Positions 22,993-35,081 of a stretch of DNA of 64,000 bases are shown one piece after another. The translations under genes were made by a program, and so were the position numbers. How positions within the stretch are numbered: position 1 is the first letter of the stretch; each line of letters begins with the position of its first letter. The notes beneath the pieces were generated by a model. It had not been told where the DNA came from. It saw only the letters and a list, made by a program, of their open reading frames with translations, and made no database searches. This stretch comes from Phocoena phocoena (Eukaryota > Chordata > Mammalia > Artiodactyla > Phocoenidae): positions 113,476,697 to 113,540,696 of the forward strand of contig NC_089220.1 in assembly GCF_963924675.1 (NCBI RefSeq). Reading direction: 5' to 3'.

Positions 22993-23170
22993 GGTTCTCA
23001 AAGTGGTCTCATGACCACTGCCCACTAGAATCTCTGAAGAACCTTCTAGAAATACTGATGCCTGGGCACCACTCCCAGGGATTGTGATTTAATTGGTTTG
23101 GGGTGCAGCCTGGGCATGAGGATATTTTAAAGATCTCTCTAATGAGCAGCTGGGGTTGAGAACCTCTAAT
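22993..23170 (+). mobile_element. MER5-type hAT DNA transposon
   Basis: The left terminal GGTTCTCAAAGTGGTCTCAT and the right terminal TGGGGTTGAGAACCTCT form the inverted ends of MER5. The inside has ACTGATGCCTGGGCACCACT and GATTGTGATTTAATTGG. Confidence 0.8.
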
Positions 23171-23699
23171 CCAAGAGGGAGGCAGGATTTCAGAAGAGCT
23201 GGTGACTCTGGCTTAAATTAAAGGCACAGAAACATGGGTGTTTCATAACCTGTGAAATATATTCTGTGTCAGAACAACAGTACTTGTCAGTGAACATTTT
23301 GTCTGAGCTGTACCCTTGCTTTATTGCTGGGTGTGGATAATAATAGCTGCTTTGCCGTGATTCACTGGGAAGAAAGGTGAATTCCTCCAGCCGTGCACTG
23401 TGCTCCCCATTGTTTCCCCTGGAGCTGGAGCCCCATTGCCCAACCCTCTCTGCTTAGTTCAGGGAGGTCATCTGCCAGCCACCTGATCCTGTCAAACATG
23501 GTAGACTCAGGTCTAATGTCAAAAGCCCTTTGCCTCCCGCAAAGAAAACTTGTGCTGATATTTTCACCTATTACCAATATTCCCTGTGGATGCCTGCTAT
23601 TGTCTGGTTTATGTATGATTCTACCTTTTCTGTTCTTTTGTTTGCCCTGATGTGTGCTGGACTTTAATTGTGAGTCCTGGCAGGGGGAGGGGAGGAGGC

Positions 23700-23930
23700 T
23701 TTTTGGACATTTGATTTAACTTTTTATTTTGGAAAATTTCAAATGTACGTAAAAATAGAATAGTATAATCGTATAATGATAACCTCCTATTTACCCGTCA
23801 CTTAGTTTCAACAGTTATCAACTCATGGCTAATCTTTTTCATATATAACCCACCCACTCTTCCCCATCCAGATATGGGGAGCTATTTGAATTCACATTAT
23901 ATAGCATAATTCACTGGTGCATATATTAAT
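23700..23930 (-). mobile_element. Ancient L1 3'-end-like fragment
   Basis: TTTTATTTTGGAAAATTTCA, then TAGAATAGTATAATCG, TTACCCGTCACTTAGTTTCA, CAACTCATGGCTAATCTTTT. This word order is that of an old mammalian L1M 3' UTR. Confidence 0.5.
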
Positions 23931-24195
23931 TAGAACTCTTGGTTGTTAGTGACCGAAATCCAACCTACCTATATATAAACAAGGAAGATATTTTGTTGGT
24001 CATGTTACTGGGAAGTCCAAGAGGTGGGCTGGGATTCAGATATGTCTGCATTCCAGGGATTCAATAATATTAGGACCCTGCTTTTCTCTATCTTTCTCCA
24101 TCTCTTGGGTCTGTTTACTTACTTCTCAGGTGGATGGGCAGGCTTACATGGCTTTGAACTTGCAATCACAGTGAGAAAGACTCTGTCTTATCTAG

Positions 24196-24684
24196 TGCTG
24201 TGGGTTGAATTGTGTCCCCCAAAAAAGATATGTTTAAGTCCTATCCCTGGTAACTGTGAATTTGCTTATTTGGAAGTAGGGTCTTTGCATGGTAATTAAG
24301 GTGCAAGTTAAGAAGAGGTCATACTGGATTAGGGTGGGCCCTTATCCAATATGACTGGTGCCCTTATAAAAAGAGAAGAGGCACAGAGACGCACATACAG
24401 GGAACACTCGGGCACAGAGACAGAGGGGAGATGGCCACGTGACGACCAAGGTGGAGTTTAGAGTGATGCTGCTACAAGTCAAGGAGCACCAAGGATTTCG
24501 GGAAAGCACCCGAAACCAGGAGAAGGCACAGAAAGGTTCTTCCCCAGAGACTGCAGAGGGAGCGTGGCCCCGCCAACACCTTGATTTTGAATTTCCAGCC
24601 TCCAGGACTGTGAGAGAATAAATTTATGTTGTTTTAAACCACCCAGTTTGTGGTAATTTGTTACGGCAGCCTAGGAAACTAGCA
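24196..24684 (+). mobile_element. MaLR (MLT1/MST-like) solitary LTR
   Basis: Starts TGCTGTGGGTTGAATTGTGT and continues GGAAGTAGGGTCTTTGCATG. It has TTATCCAATATGACTGGTGC and CCTTATAAAAAGAGAAGAGG, then GAGAATAAATTTATG with an AATAAA signal, and ends near GGAAACTAGCA. These are the hallmarks of ERVL-MaLR LTRs. It is about 489 bp with no internal retroviral coding region beside it, hence a solitary LTR. Its poly(A) signal is in the gene's sense orientation. Confidence 0.85.
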
Positions 24685-25969
24685 TGCCTAGTGATGGTTT
24701 CAATCTCAGAAAAACCACCCTGTGATCTTGTTTGGATCATATCCCCATCCCTGGACCTGAGTTCAGGGCCTGAGGGGGTCGTTGGGCTAACTCAGGTCAT
24801 GTGACCGACCCTCTGGTGGGAAACACACATCCCAGCAAGCGGAGGTGGGGAAGAGAGGATTGTGACAGACAGAAAAACAGAATCTTCTACAGAAATTATT
24901 ATCTACTTTTTGGCCATAAGCCCTGAAAGTTTGAAGAAGGCAGTTAGAATCCTGGTATTTTACAAAGAAAAGAAAAATGCAGACTTAGCAGCAGACTAAA
25001 GAAATCAGCTATCTTCTACACTGTGTTTGTTACTTTGCCTAGAAAATTCAGCATTCTTTAAAAATGTTTATTGACGTTAATATGTCTCACATGCCTAGAA
25101 GAGGATCCCATAGTCACCGGAGCTGCATTTACTTTGGCTTTCTTTAAACAATTCTTCTTGCTGCTAAGATTGTTTTCTTGATTTTGTCCTCTTTCCTCTT
25201 AAATGACTCCCAGGCTGACCAGTGGGAGGAAGACGCTGTTAATGTTTCTGCAGGGTGTTCATACTTTACGGCTGGATTTTGCATTGGGCTCTTGGTTTTG
25301 TTTGGAAGTCTACTGCTATTTGCACGTGCCTACTTAGGGAAACAGCTGCACTCATTCAGTCCAATGCCACACAGAATAGTAAAAGCAGAGTACACTCTCT
25401 GATAAACACATTAATTTCTCCACATGCTTCTTCTTAGGCTTTTAAATGCATTTCCTGGATATGGTGATCTGTCCTAAGATAATGTGTCTAGGAATTTTTC
25501 TCATAGACCTAATACCGTAAAGACGATAGAAGTAGAATTCCAGTGCCTCTGCATCCCTGCTTACTCAGGATAGTGATCGTCCATGCCTGTCACCCTAGTC
25601 CCCCTTCATTCAAAACCACTTTGGGCAATAAATTATATGGTCAACCTAGCTATAATGGGAAAGTCTTTAATAGGAAGACATTTTTTTAGGTGAAATTTTA
25701 GGGGAAATTTGTACCTGTTTTCATGACTAGAGCGTTGGGTCTGGGTGGCACTAGAATCTAGAGTTTTTCTGGGTCGCTGTGGGCTATTCAGCAGCAAGCA
25801 TCAGTCTTAATCCAAAAATCAGGGACAGCTTTGTATTGGAGTACTGTAAGTGCACTGTGTGTCCTCAATAGCTGAACTAAATAGGGTGCAGATCTAGAAG
25901 CTAAAAGTGAGGCTGAGTCAGAAATCCGAGGTTGCTAAGTGGTCATGTGACCAGGGCCACTGTATCTGT

Positions 25970-26370
25970 CAGGCCTTAGTAGCTTCTGCTGCAGGAACAA
26001 AGAGCCCCCAAATCCTAATAAGCAAAGAGACTCCAAATCCCTAATGACACGAACAAAAGTTTGTCTTATGCTCATGCTCCCTGTGCAATAGTAAGTATTC
26101 TGCTCATTCGAGGACCCAGGCTGATAGAAGCTGCACCTCAACTTCTGCTTCCACTGAAGCAGGGAAAGGGAGCAAGTGAATCACACATGGGTTCTTACAG
26201 CTTCTACTGGAAGCGATCCCTGTTGTTTCTGCTCACATCTCATTGGCCACAGCAAGTGGCATGTCACACTTAACTTCAAGGGCAGCAGGGAGGTACCCAT
26301 CCCACTGTGTGCTCAAAGGAGGAGAAATTGAATATCTGTGACCAGCCCTAATGACTAGCACAGGCAGGAA
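25970..26370 (+). repeat. Probable ancient interspersed repeat, class not assigned
   Basis: TAGTAGCTTCTGCTGCAGGA through GCTCATTCGAGGACCCAGGC and CATCTCATTGGCCACAGCAA looks like a familiar dispersed element, but I cannot name the family. Neither strand carries a credible coding region. Confidence 0.35.
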
Positions 26371-27029
26371 GCTCCAACAGTGCCTTCCTTCTAAGTCCAG
26401 GAGACTTTTATTAGGCTGCTTGCAAGGAGAGTAGATTTTGCTCCAGGAAATATTAAACGTGCCACATAGTCTCTGATAGCCACAGAGCCCTGAGCCACTG
26501 AGACCATTTCTTCTCCTTGACTAAAGCTCTGAGGGGCAGAGGTGGAATGTTGGCGCCCAGGTGCCCAGGTGTGCTGCTGACTCCCCCACCAGTCTGTCCT
26601 GGCACAGGTACTCCACTGGAGTGTGGGGCAAGGGCTGCCATAGACATGGACAGTATTATCCAAACTGTATGACATGAGGAAGGAAGGCTTAGGACCAAGT
26701 GCTGGTGAACCTGGGATTAGGATGTTCATGTTTTAATGAAGCATCTTCATTCATTCCTAGGTACCTGCAATTCTCCATCCTACAGCCCACCCCTCCTGCA
26801 CAGACAGTTCATAGTCATCAGGGACCTTTCAGAGTGGACAGGGAAGGCCTAAGGGTAATGAGAGGAGTTTTCCAGTAATATCCACCGCAGAATCCATTCT
26901 CAAGCTCTCCTATCCATGCCTAGGAATACCTGGCAAGACTAGGCCATGGTCGCTTACATATGAGTGTATTATTGAGGACAAAGCAAAATCCTGAGGGCAA
27001 CCTCTTGTGAAAACAAAACGGTGATTTGG

Positions 27030-27870
27030 GTTTTATATATGTTGAGTTTGAATGAATGGTAGCGAGATGCCCAGCAGGAAGTTGGGGATGTTTAAGGGAG
27101 ATACCTTAGGCTTGTAGACCTGTATTTGAAGTCATTGGCTTCGGTGTGATAATTAAAGCCACTGTGATGGATACGACCTTCAGGCGAGTGTAGAATCATG
27201 AGGACGAAGGGATCCAGGAAGGAGCTTTGGATTATGCCCACTTTAAAGAAGCAGGGGAAAGAGAGTCAACCATGAAAGGAGCCTGAGAAGAGGTGGCACC
27301 AAAGCATTATAATGCCTTATATCATCTCTTACAGTAATATAGTCTATTATGGTCTATAAAGTTCTCTTATTACATACACCACAGTGAGGAACAAATGAGA
27401 TAATAGAAATTGCTTGTATTTATTGAGCACTTACTACGTACCAGGCATAGCTCTAAATGCTACTCATTTACTCCTCACAACAACCCTGTGAGGTGGTACT
27501 ATTACCAGCCTCATTTTACAGAAGAAACAAAGTATATAATAGTTAACTAACTTGCCCAGGGTTATCCAGCTAGTAAGTGATAGAGCCAGGTCCTAAACTC
27601 AGAATCTGGCTACAGGATCTCTACTCTCAATGTGTATGGAAGCCAGGAGAAAGATGTGTACAGTTGTGAGCATTTAAGACCAGTCTTTGGGTACCTGTTT
27701 TCCTCGTAAAAACTGTCTGAGTAATTAACATTTAAATTTTCTTAAAAAAATGAAAGAAGGGGCAGTGGGGGAGAAGCAGTCATAACAGCTTAACACAGCA
27801 AGAGGTCAAGGAGAGAATGAGAACTGAGAAAATAAGACTAGGATAGACGGTTGGGAAAACCACTGGAAAG
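27030..27870 (+). repeat. Old interspersed repeat split by a MIR
   Basis: ATATGTTGAGTTTGAATGAA and GATGCCCAGCAGGAAGTTGG at the left, then AGAGGTCAAGGAGAGAATGA, GAACTGAGAAAATAAGACTA, GGTTGGGAAAACCACTGGAA at the right. These are recognisable parts of one ancient mammalian repeat whose middle is replaced by other sequence, including the MIR. The family name is not certain. Confidence 0.4.
27415..27610 (-). repeat. MIR SINE
   Basis: The reverse-complement MIR order is clear: TATTTATTGAGCACTTACTA, CAGGCATAGCTCTAAATGCT, ACTCCTCACAACAACCCTGT, GCCTCATTTTACAGAAGAAA, CTTGCCCAGGGTTATCCAGC. Confidence 0.85.
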
Positions 27871-28189
27871 AAATTAGAGAGGGTAGCTGGTGAATAGAGC
27901 TAGCTCTTTCTTTTAAAAATTGCCATGAAGAAGGCATATGGAGAGCGTTTGCTAGTTTGAGGGGAAAGAGAAAGGTTTGTTTGGAATGGCAGAGAAATGA
28001 GGATTCTGTAGATTGAGAGAATGAAACTTATAAAGAAGAATAAAGGGTTAATAGAATGGTGCCTATGAACCTACTCTATCCTAGAAGAAAAGGTGGAAAA
28101 TAAGCACTTCTCCTCTTGGAAAAAGTATGTTATTGTTTCTCTGCATTCTGTTATAGAAAGCTTCTTCACCATTAAATAAAAATGCATTT

Positions 28190-28711
28190 ATTCAAGAGAA
28201 ATGAAAGCAATCATAGGTCCATAAAAAATATTTGTTTAAGAATGTTCACAGCAGCTCTTTCCATAAAAGCTCCATAAAAACTGGAAACAACCCAACTATC
28301 CATAAACAGGAGACTGAATAAACAAACTGTGGTACCTTCATACAATGGAGTATTACTCAACAATAAAAAAGACCGCTCTACTGATGCATATAGCAATCTG
28401 GATGAACCTCAGAACCTTTGTGGAGCAAAATAAGCCAGATGTAAGAGTACATACTGTCTGATTCCTTTTATATCATGTTCTAAAGTAGGAGAAATTAGGC
28501 TATGGTGATGGAAGTCAAAACAGTGTTTGCCTGTTTGGGTGTGGGGAAGGATTAGCTGGAAAGCGGCATGATAGAACTTTGTGGAGCATCGGTAATGATC
28601 CAACTTGTGGTTGGCATGGTTGTTACACAGGTGAATATAGCTGCCAAAACCCGTCAACTGAATTCTTGTGATCTAGGCATTTTCTTGTATATAAATGATA
28701 CTTTAAAAAGT
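28190..28711 (+). mobile_element. Ancient L1 3' end (L1M-like)
   Basis: AACTGGAAACAACCCAACTA, TACAATGGAGTATTACTCAA, TGGATGAACCTCAGAACCTT, CTGTCTGATTCCTTTTATAT, then the 3' UTR words GTGATCTAGGCATTTTC and ATAAATGATACTTTAAAAAG. It is much more diverged than E1 and E2, and lies in the gene's sense orientation. Confidence 0.8.
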
Positions 28712-29221
28712 CCATCAGATTCTCTTTCCTCCTCTCTGTCTTCATCTCTGTGTTCCTAAAAGTGAAATTTAGAGCCAGTATAAATTTCACCATTATAGAG
28801 CTATTCTGAGGCTTGCTGGTTTGCCCCTTTCTCTCTCATTCTTTTTTAAATACTCTTTATTACTGATCATGGAGAAACAAGAGGATTTTAGGGAGAATGG
28901 ACTCAGATGCAGGGTATCATTTTTGGAATCATTTAGGATCGATCATAGGGCCTTGTTGGGCCTGGAAATAAATCCTCAGGTAGGTCTGGAATCGGAGGAA
29001 GCAAGCCGCACATCTGTATAAGTTAGCATTCTTTTTTTTTTTTTTTTTCCTTGTAAGCAACAGACACCAATTTTGGCTAAGTCAAACGCAAAAGGATTTT
29101 ATTGGAAGCATATACAGTAGCTCCGAGAATCAACAGGAAGTGTGCAGGACCAAGCTGGCTGAAGGACAGAAACTGAGGAAGCTCTGGGGATCCAGGTGGA
29201 CAGAACTGACGGTCTTACTTG

Positions 29222-29239
29222 TCTGCTGCTGCTGCTGCA
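29222..29239. repeat. Short (CTG)5 run
   Basis: Five CTG units ending CAG in intron. It is too short to be unstable. Confidence 0.9.
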
Positions 29240-29336
29240 GTGGATACATTCCAACAGGTTTCTCCATCCAAGAGTCAAAACCCTGGAAATAAGAGCCCTA
29301 TTGGCTTGCTACAGGCCACATGCTCACTCCTCGGCC

Positions 29337-29363
29337 GGGGGTAAAAGGGTGGGGGTGGGGGGG
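29337..29363 (+). other. G-quadruplex-type motif
   Basis: Four G-runs of 5, 3, 5 and 7 with loops of 5, 1 and 1 bases on the + strand. This meets the usual pattern for a G-quadruplex in the DNA and in the sense pre-mRNA. Folding is not shown. Confidence 0.7.
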
Positions 29364-30639
29364 TCCTGACTGACATTCCCAGCAAGACTACACACAGAGG
29401 GGGAGAATTAATTTCCAAAAAGGAAATCCTGGTGCTGAACCAAAAGAAGGAAGAATGGATCTTGAAGGGCCCCAAACGACCAATGTCCATGACAGAAACT
29501 CACAAGTCAGGATGCCCATCTGGTTTGTCAACTGTCCTTTCAGCAGTAGGCTCACAGGGCTTCTTGACACCTTTGAGGGATTATTGGAATTAGGATATTA
29601 CGTTTGACTATCACTCGTTTGTTCTCCTTGTGTTTATGTTTCTGCAGATTTCTACAGATAGGCCTCCTTATGCATGTATGGCATGTGACTGTGTGGGTCC
29701 CCTTTGCTTCCACACATTAGCAGGCATAATTCAGGTTGACCAGTGTGCATTTATTTACACAGGGGCACGGGAGAGAGGCTGGTGTTCTGTGGTAACCTTT
29801 ACCATCCCACTGCATCCTGTGTTGAGGATGATGACCTCAGGGGGAAGGGAAGGGGGGTTAGTAATGGTTCTGTTCCTTCCCCCTGATTTCCGTAATCCTG
29901 GTCACCCTCCCGCTCCCCAGCGGGATTATCTACGTGAAGTACACCTAGAACACGTCTAGTTCTTGCATCCACACTGTGTTTCTCTGTGTATCTGAAGAGT
30001 ATGAAAGATGTAGGGTGGAGCACACGGTGTCACATCTCTGTGAGTCTCTTTTCCCTGGGAAATTTAGGATTTAGAAAGGGAAAGATTGTTTGAGGGAGAC
30101 TATCGCCCCTGCTCTAAAGTATTCTGGAAGGTGTAAATGATTCGTGTAAAAGTGATTTCTTTCCTGGTGTTTGAACCAGCGTCATTCTAAGTAATAGTAA
30201 AGAAAAGCCTCAGGGTATATTTCAACATCTAGTAAGCAGATTAGTCTAAATGTGAGTAATTTTGAGGATTGAAAACCAAGGGTAGAGCTTAAACCCATTG
30301 CAAAATATTAAATAATGAGACCCAATCCTGTCATTTCTGTTTTCTGAGAAGCTCAGCTTTCTTCAAAGACTGCCTCATCTTCGTGGTGTCAGGATGGGCA
30401 AGGTCAGATGTCACTACAGTGTTCCTATTCTACAGACGCAGGAACTGAGACTTCAGGTTGGATGGTTTGCTCCAAGTTGCAGGATAAAATAGAAGGATCA
30501 GATTAAACAAGAAGTTACATAACCACAGCCTGCTGATTTCAGAGCAGTCATTTGCCTCAGGGGCTACCAAAGAATTTCTCTCTGCAACCAAGCTGTGACT
30601 AATTCGGTACCTTTAAAAACAAACAAATGTGGTTTGTTT

Positions 30640-30907
30640 TTGTTTTTTTTAACATCTTTATTGGAGTATAATTGCTTTACAATGGTGTGTTAGTTTCTGC
30701 TTTATAACAAAGTGAATCAGCTATACATATACATATATCCCCATATCTCCTCCCTCTTGCGTCTCCCTCCCACCCTCCCTATCCCACCCCTCTAGGTGGT
30801 CACAAAGCACCGAGCTGATCTCCCTGTGCTATGCGGCTGCTTCCCACTAGCTATCTATTTCACGTTTGGTAGTGTATATATGTGCACGCCACTCTCTCAC
30901 TTTGTAC
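30640..30907 (-). mobile_element. 5'-truncated L1 (3' UTR only)
   Basis: A T-run, then AACATCTTTATTGGAGTATA and the same 3' UTR as E1 and E2 (CACCCTCCCTATCCCACCCC, TAGTGTATATATGTGC). It stops abruptly at CTCACTTTGTAC. It belongs to the E1/E2 lineage. No clear target-site duplication was seen. Confidence 0.88.
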
Positions 30908-31816
30908 ATTGACTAAGACTTTTCCAGTAAATCCTGGGACTCTGTCTTAATCCCTTGTAGCACAGCTCTGTCACCCTCTGAGCAGAGGCCTCTGACTGTA
31001 AACTGGTAGAGCTGGGTCCCAAGGGAGTGGTCAGGACATTTGGTTGCACCTTGCATGAACATGGAGACATTAGTATGGGGCCAACGTCAAGGGGTTTTTA
31101 GAGTTAGAGGCCTTAGGGCTAGAAAGTAATCAATGAAAATGCAATTTCTGTTTAAACTGTAAATCCAGCCCATCCTTTTGCATATTTATCAGAGATTCTC
31201 CCTCATCTGCATAGTCCCTCCCCAAAAGCTATTAAATAGCAACCATACCTGTCTGTATCTGCTTCTTAGAAATTCCATGAGTGAGAACATTCCATGAGTC
31301 AGTGGGACTTGTTTACAAAGGATTAAAGGAAAAATCTGATGTGTATCTGTTGTTGGGTGGGAAGAAGGGAGAGAGCGTGCTTCAGCATTCCCAGGCAGTC
31401 TGCTTCACCTTCCTCCTCACATTGCCTACACTTTGCAATAATGGCATTCTTATAATGCCACTGTAATTCACCCTGGGATGATATTTGTTGCCTGGCTACC
31501 CTTTGGAGCCACATTGAATGAAACCTCCAGGTTCCCCCTTCAGATACTTGAAAGCAGCCGTCTTGTCGCCCTAAATCTTATTTCACCAGCCTGCTGAACG
31601 TTTATTTCCTTCAGTTGATTCCTTATGGATTGGAGCATGCAACTTGTTTATCATCTTGGCTATTCTCTTTAGAATCAGTACGTGAGTCATAACAAGCAGC
31701 TCTGGTTGAGCGTGGCTCTGATGTGCTGGGCTCGGGAGCAAGGAGTGTCACTGGGATTGATTAGTGATGTCTCGCGCAGGTATGGGAAGGGAAATGGCAG
31801 CACATACACTGCCTCT

Positions 31817-32152
31817 TTTCTGTCTTTACAGTTTTTTTATATATATTTTAATCTTATTGGAGTAGAGTTGATTTACAATGTTGTGTTAGTTTCAGGTTTT
31901 CAGCAAAGTGATTCGGTTATACATATGCATATATTCATTCCTTTTTAGATTCTTTTCTCATATAGGTTATCACAGAGTATTGAATAGAGTTCCCAGTGCT
32001 ATACAGTAGGTCCTTGTTGGTTACTTATGTATCGTAGCGTGTGTATGTTTACCCCAGGCTCCTGGTTTATCCACCCCCACCCCACCCCACCATGTTTCCC
32101 CTTTGCTAACCTTAAGTTTGCTTTTGATATCTGTAAGTCTGTTTCTGTCTTT
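31817..32152 (-). mobile_element. 5'-truncated L1 3' end with short TSD
   Basis: TTTCTGTCTTT occurs on both sides (31817-31827 and 32142-32152). Between them lies an L1 3' UTR in reverse: TTGGAGTAGAGTTGATTTAC, ATAGAGTTCCCAGTGCTATA, TACAGTAGGTCCTTGTTGG. It is an older subfamily than E1 and E2. Confidence 0.82.
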
Positions 32153-32159
32153 CACGTTG

Positions 32160-34490
32160 TGATGATATAGGTGCCAATTAACCCTGTTAGTTGTTTGAAA
32201 ATCTGGGATGAGTTCCTATTTATTGAACAGAGATGAGACTCTTAAATGATTCACAAAGTTTGCCAAGCAGTACATAGGTCTTGCTTCAAATGCAAGTATA
32301 AAGCTTGCATTTTAGAATACAGTAATCAAGGAAATGATGCAAATAAATATAATGATTACTAATTGTGATACATAGCCTGATATTATAAGGCTTTAGTTCA
32401 CAACCATTTCTGTTCATATGGGAGAAATTTCTGGATTGTTGCATTTCCCTTCTCTTTCTTGTTCTGTGACCGTCACTGCTCCATTCTCACCCATGATGGA
32501 AACCAGTGATCTTTGGACGGCCCACAGAAGGAGACGTACATTTCTGGCCCTCTCTGTGCTGGAACTAACATGGTGCAGATTCTGTAGCTCCCCTGGGGCA
32601 AAGCAGAAGTACTCTGTTATATGATTCATACTGTTCAGCTCACCCTTCTCTGGTTAGTGCTCAGTGTTTTTACTGGATTTTTCCATTCTCTCTTTTTGGG
32701 TTACCACATACACACGTATACACATACCACCACCATCACCAAAACCCCCTGTGAGGAAATCACTGTATAACTTTGTTGACAAACACGTGTGTGGATACGT
32801 TTAAATAGTTCAGAGGTAAAACAAGGAAAGGCCCCGTATAAATTCTACTTTTGAACTAAAGACTAGATAGCGGTTTTGCAAATATAAGTGATCGGTAACT
32901 GATAGCAGCTTTGGAGCTGGTCAACAGACTTTACAACTCAAGATTGTTATTTAGTAATGAATGACAAGAAAAGTTTAGGAAAACAAAATTCTACATTGTA
33001 CTCAGTTAATATTTTTCTTTTCAACCTTGTTGCAAATGGTTTTCATCGCGGAGGCATGGAGGAGAATGGTGAGTAGACACCGACTGGGAAGGGATTGCAA
33101 TTGGGAGAGGCTGAAATAGAGCAGGTTATGGGGGTGGAGAGAGCCGGGCATTTCAGGGGTCAGAACCGCCAGGCAGACAAGCCTTGTCATGAGTTTAGTG
33201 AGTCCAGAGGTCACCAACAGATAGGGCAAGAGACTGGCAGGGCAAACCATAGATTTCACATGGTTACCCAATTCATTTTTGCTTTAAGATTTTATCAAGT
33301 GAGCCATAATTTATTGGGCTGAGTCAAGTTTTGTTCGGGGGAGCGATTAAAGTTTGGGTTAATCCCTGGAAACAGCTTTCGTCTGAAGTCATGTTCCAGC
33401 AAACAATTTTTTTAAAAAAAATATTGAGCAGCGCATTAAAAATAGGTCAGATTTAAACAGGACAGTGGAGCTTTTGGTTTGGGGGAAAACTTGCAGTCAT
33501 TATTAAGAGATGTGTCTGTTGTGAGCATTAGGCCTGCGGGTCTTTAGGAAAGGGAGAAAGTGGAGGGGAGGGCTCTGACCCTCCATGCAGTTCATGTAAC
33601 CTCTTGATGCCAAAAATGAGAAAGGAGAAGTGTATCTGATACACACAGCCCAAATTCCATTTGTACTTAAGGTTACGTAACTGCTCATCATGTAATAGCT
33701 TTGGCCCTCGTCCAATGAGCATGTAGATATTGGCAGCTTTGCATGCCTAATAGATCCCCATCAATCAGTCACGATGTCTTGTCCCACACCCAGTTGCCTT
33801 GTTTGTTTAAGCTGGCTTTGGAGGTTGTATAAATAGCTTTAGCAACCTGCTGTCGCACTCCTGGTGATCAGTGGCACCTTCAAAAAATCCCTTGGCATGT
33901 TCTTAGGATTCGAAGGAGTAGAACTTGACCCACTGATGTTTACCATGGTTATCAGTTTTCTTCCCTGTATGTTCTCGTGCATTACAGGCAGGGAGCATGG
34001 AGGGGCCCCTGGGGTAACTGCTCCCACCCTGGCTCGCTGGACCTGCCAGGCCTCTGCCTTTCAGAATCAGCTAATGTACTGTCCCACCTGATGGAGCCTG
34101 GCAAGGGCTGCACAGGGACTGCCAAATGAAACTGTGCCTCAGGACTGGACAGGTGAATTCAAGTTCACACAGAAAAGAAAGGTGCACTTTTTCTCCTTAA
34201 AAAGTGAAAAAAAAAAAAAGATTGCTACAACATGGCGTTGATTCAGGCAGCCACCTTTTGTTGTGTGTGAGGGATAGCCTTAGGGTAGCAGGAAGGACAG
34301 TGGACAGAGGACACAACCCCAGAGGTACCAGCTGCAGCTTCCTTGGACCACAGTAAGAAATAGCTTCCTCCCGTTGAGAAGACCCAGTGAGATGATGTGT
34401 ATGTAGCATGTGTATAAAGGCTGTAAGTTCCGCTATTGATGACCAGGCGCCTGCGTCCTCCAGGTGGAACCTGGAACAGTGAATAGTGTG
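32160..34490. other. Repeat-poor intron stretch
   Basis: Over about 2.3 kb I recognise no transposon family. Coding frames are short and unremarkable. The only points of note are a TATA-like and a CCAAT-like word near 33.7-33.84 kb and short AC-rich runs near 32.71-32.75 kb. Confidence 0.5.
33712..33836 (+). promoter_or_regulatory. TATA-like and CCAAT-like words in intron (weak candidate)
   Basis: CCAAT at 33712-33716 and TATAAATAG at 33828-33836 on the sense strand, in repeat-poor sequence. The spacing puts CCAAT about 146 bp before a start 30 bp past the TATA word, which is rather far. There is no CpG-rich context and no recognisable first exon downstream. Confidence 0.15.
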
Positions 34491-34499
34491 GTGCATATG

Positions 34500-34830
34500 C
34501 AGATGTCGGGAAAGGCATTCCAGGCAGAGGGAACAGCACGAGCCAAGGTGCAAGGGTGGAAAATACACAATGTATTAGGAGAAGTCAGGGAGTGTCCTTT
34601 GGTTGGAACAAGGGGTGTTTAAAGGGAAGAAATGCAGGATAAGGTTGGGCTGGAAGTTTGGGGCCAGATTATGGAGGGCCTCAAATAGGAGGCTAAGGAA
34701 ATTGGACTTCATTTTACAGGCAGTGAGGAGGTACTAGGGTTTTTTTTTAAAGCAGGGGAGTAACATGATCAGAGCTGAGCTTCAGGAAAATTAATCTGGC
34801 AGCAAAATGCTGCAAAACCTCTTTGGAACA
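34500..34830 (+). repeat. Ancient interspersed repeat, family not certain
   Basis: GGCATTCCAGGCAGAGGGAA, then GGGCCAGATTATGGAGGGCC, GGAAATTGGACTTCATTTTA, and GCAGGGGAGTAACATGATCA. This word order is common to a dispersed mammalian repeat. It resembles the family seen in part at 27.0-27.9 kb. Confidence 0.5.
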
Positions 34831-34965
34831 AGAAGGGATATAAATAAATAAATAATTCGAAAATTTGGCAGAAGTGTTTTCAAATACGTTCTGAAATGTA
34901 CATGCTATATATTTTGAAATGATAATATCTTTCTTGTTCTTTTTTTTTTCTCACAGCAGCCAAAT

Positions 34966-35081
34966 TCCTTTTTCATTCCCTCTCTTTTCTTTCTTTTCTG
35001 TGTTCCCTCCCTCTCTCCCTCTTCGTTTCTTTCTCTCACTCATTCACTCTGTCACTCCTTCTCTCCTGTCTGCCTTTCATG
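34966..35081. repeat. Polypyrimidine tract
   Basis: About 115 bp of almost pure C/T on the + strand (TCCCTCTCTTTTCTTTC, TCCCTCCCTCTCTCCCTC). It is a low-complexity tract capable of triplex formation in principle. Confidence 0.85.

Noticed and set aside
25178..25402. 74-codon + strand frame with a hydrophobic segment
   Set aside because: No homology or splice context was recognised. Its length is within chance for this AT/GC mix.
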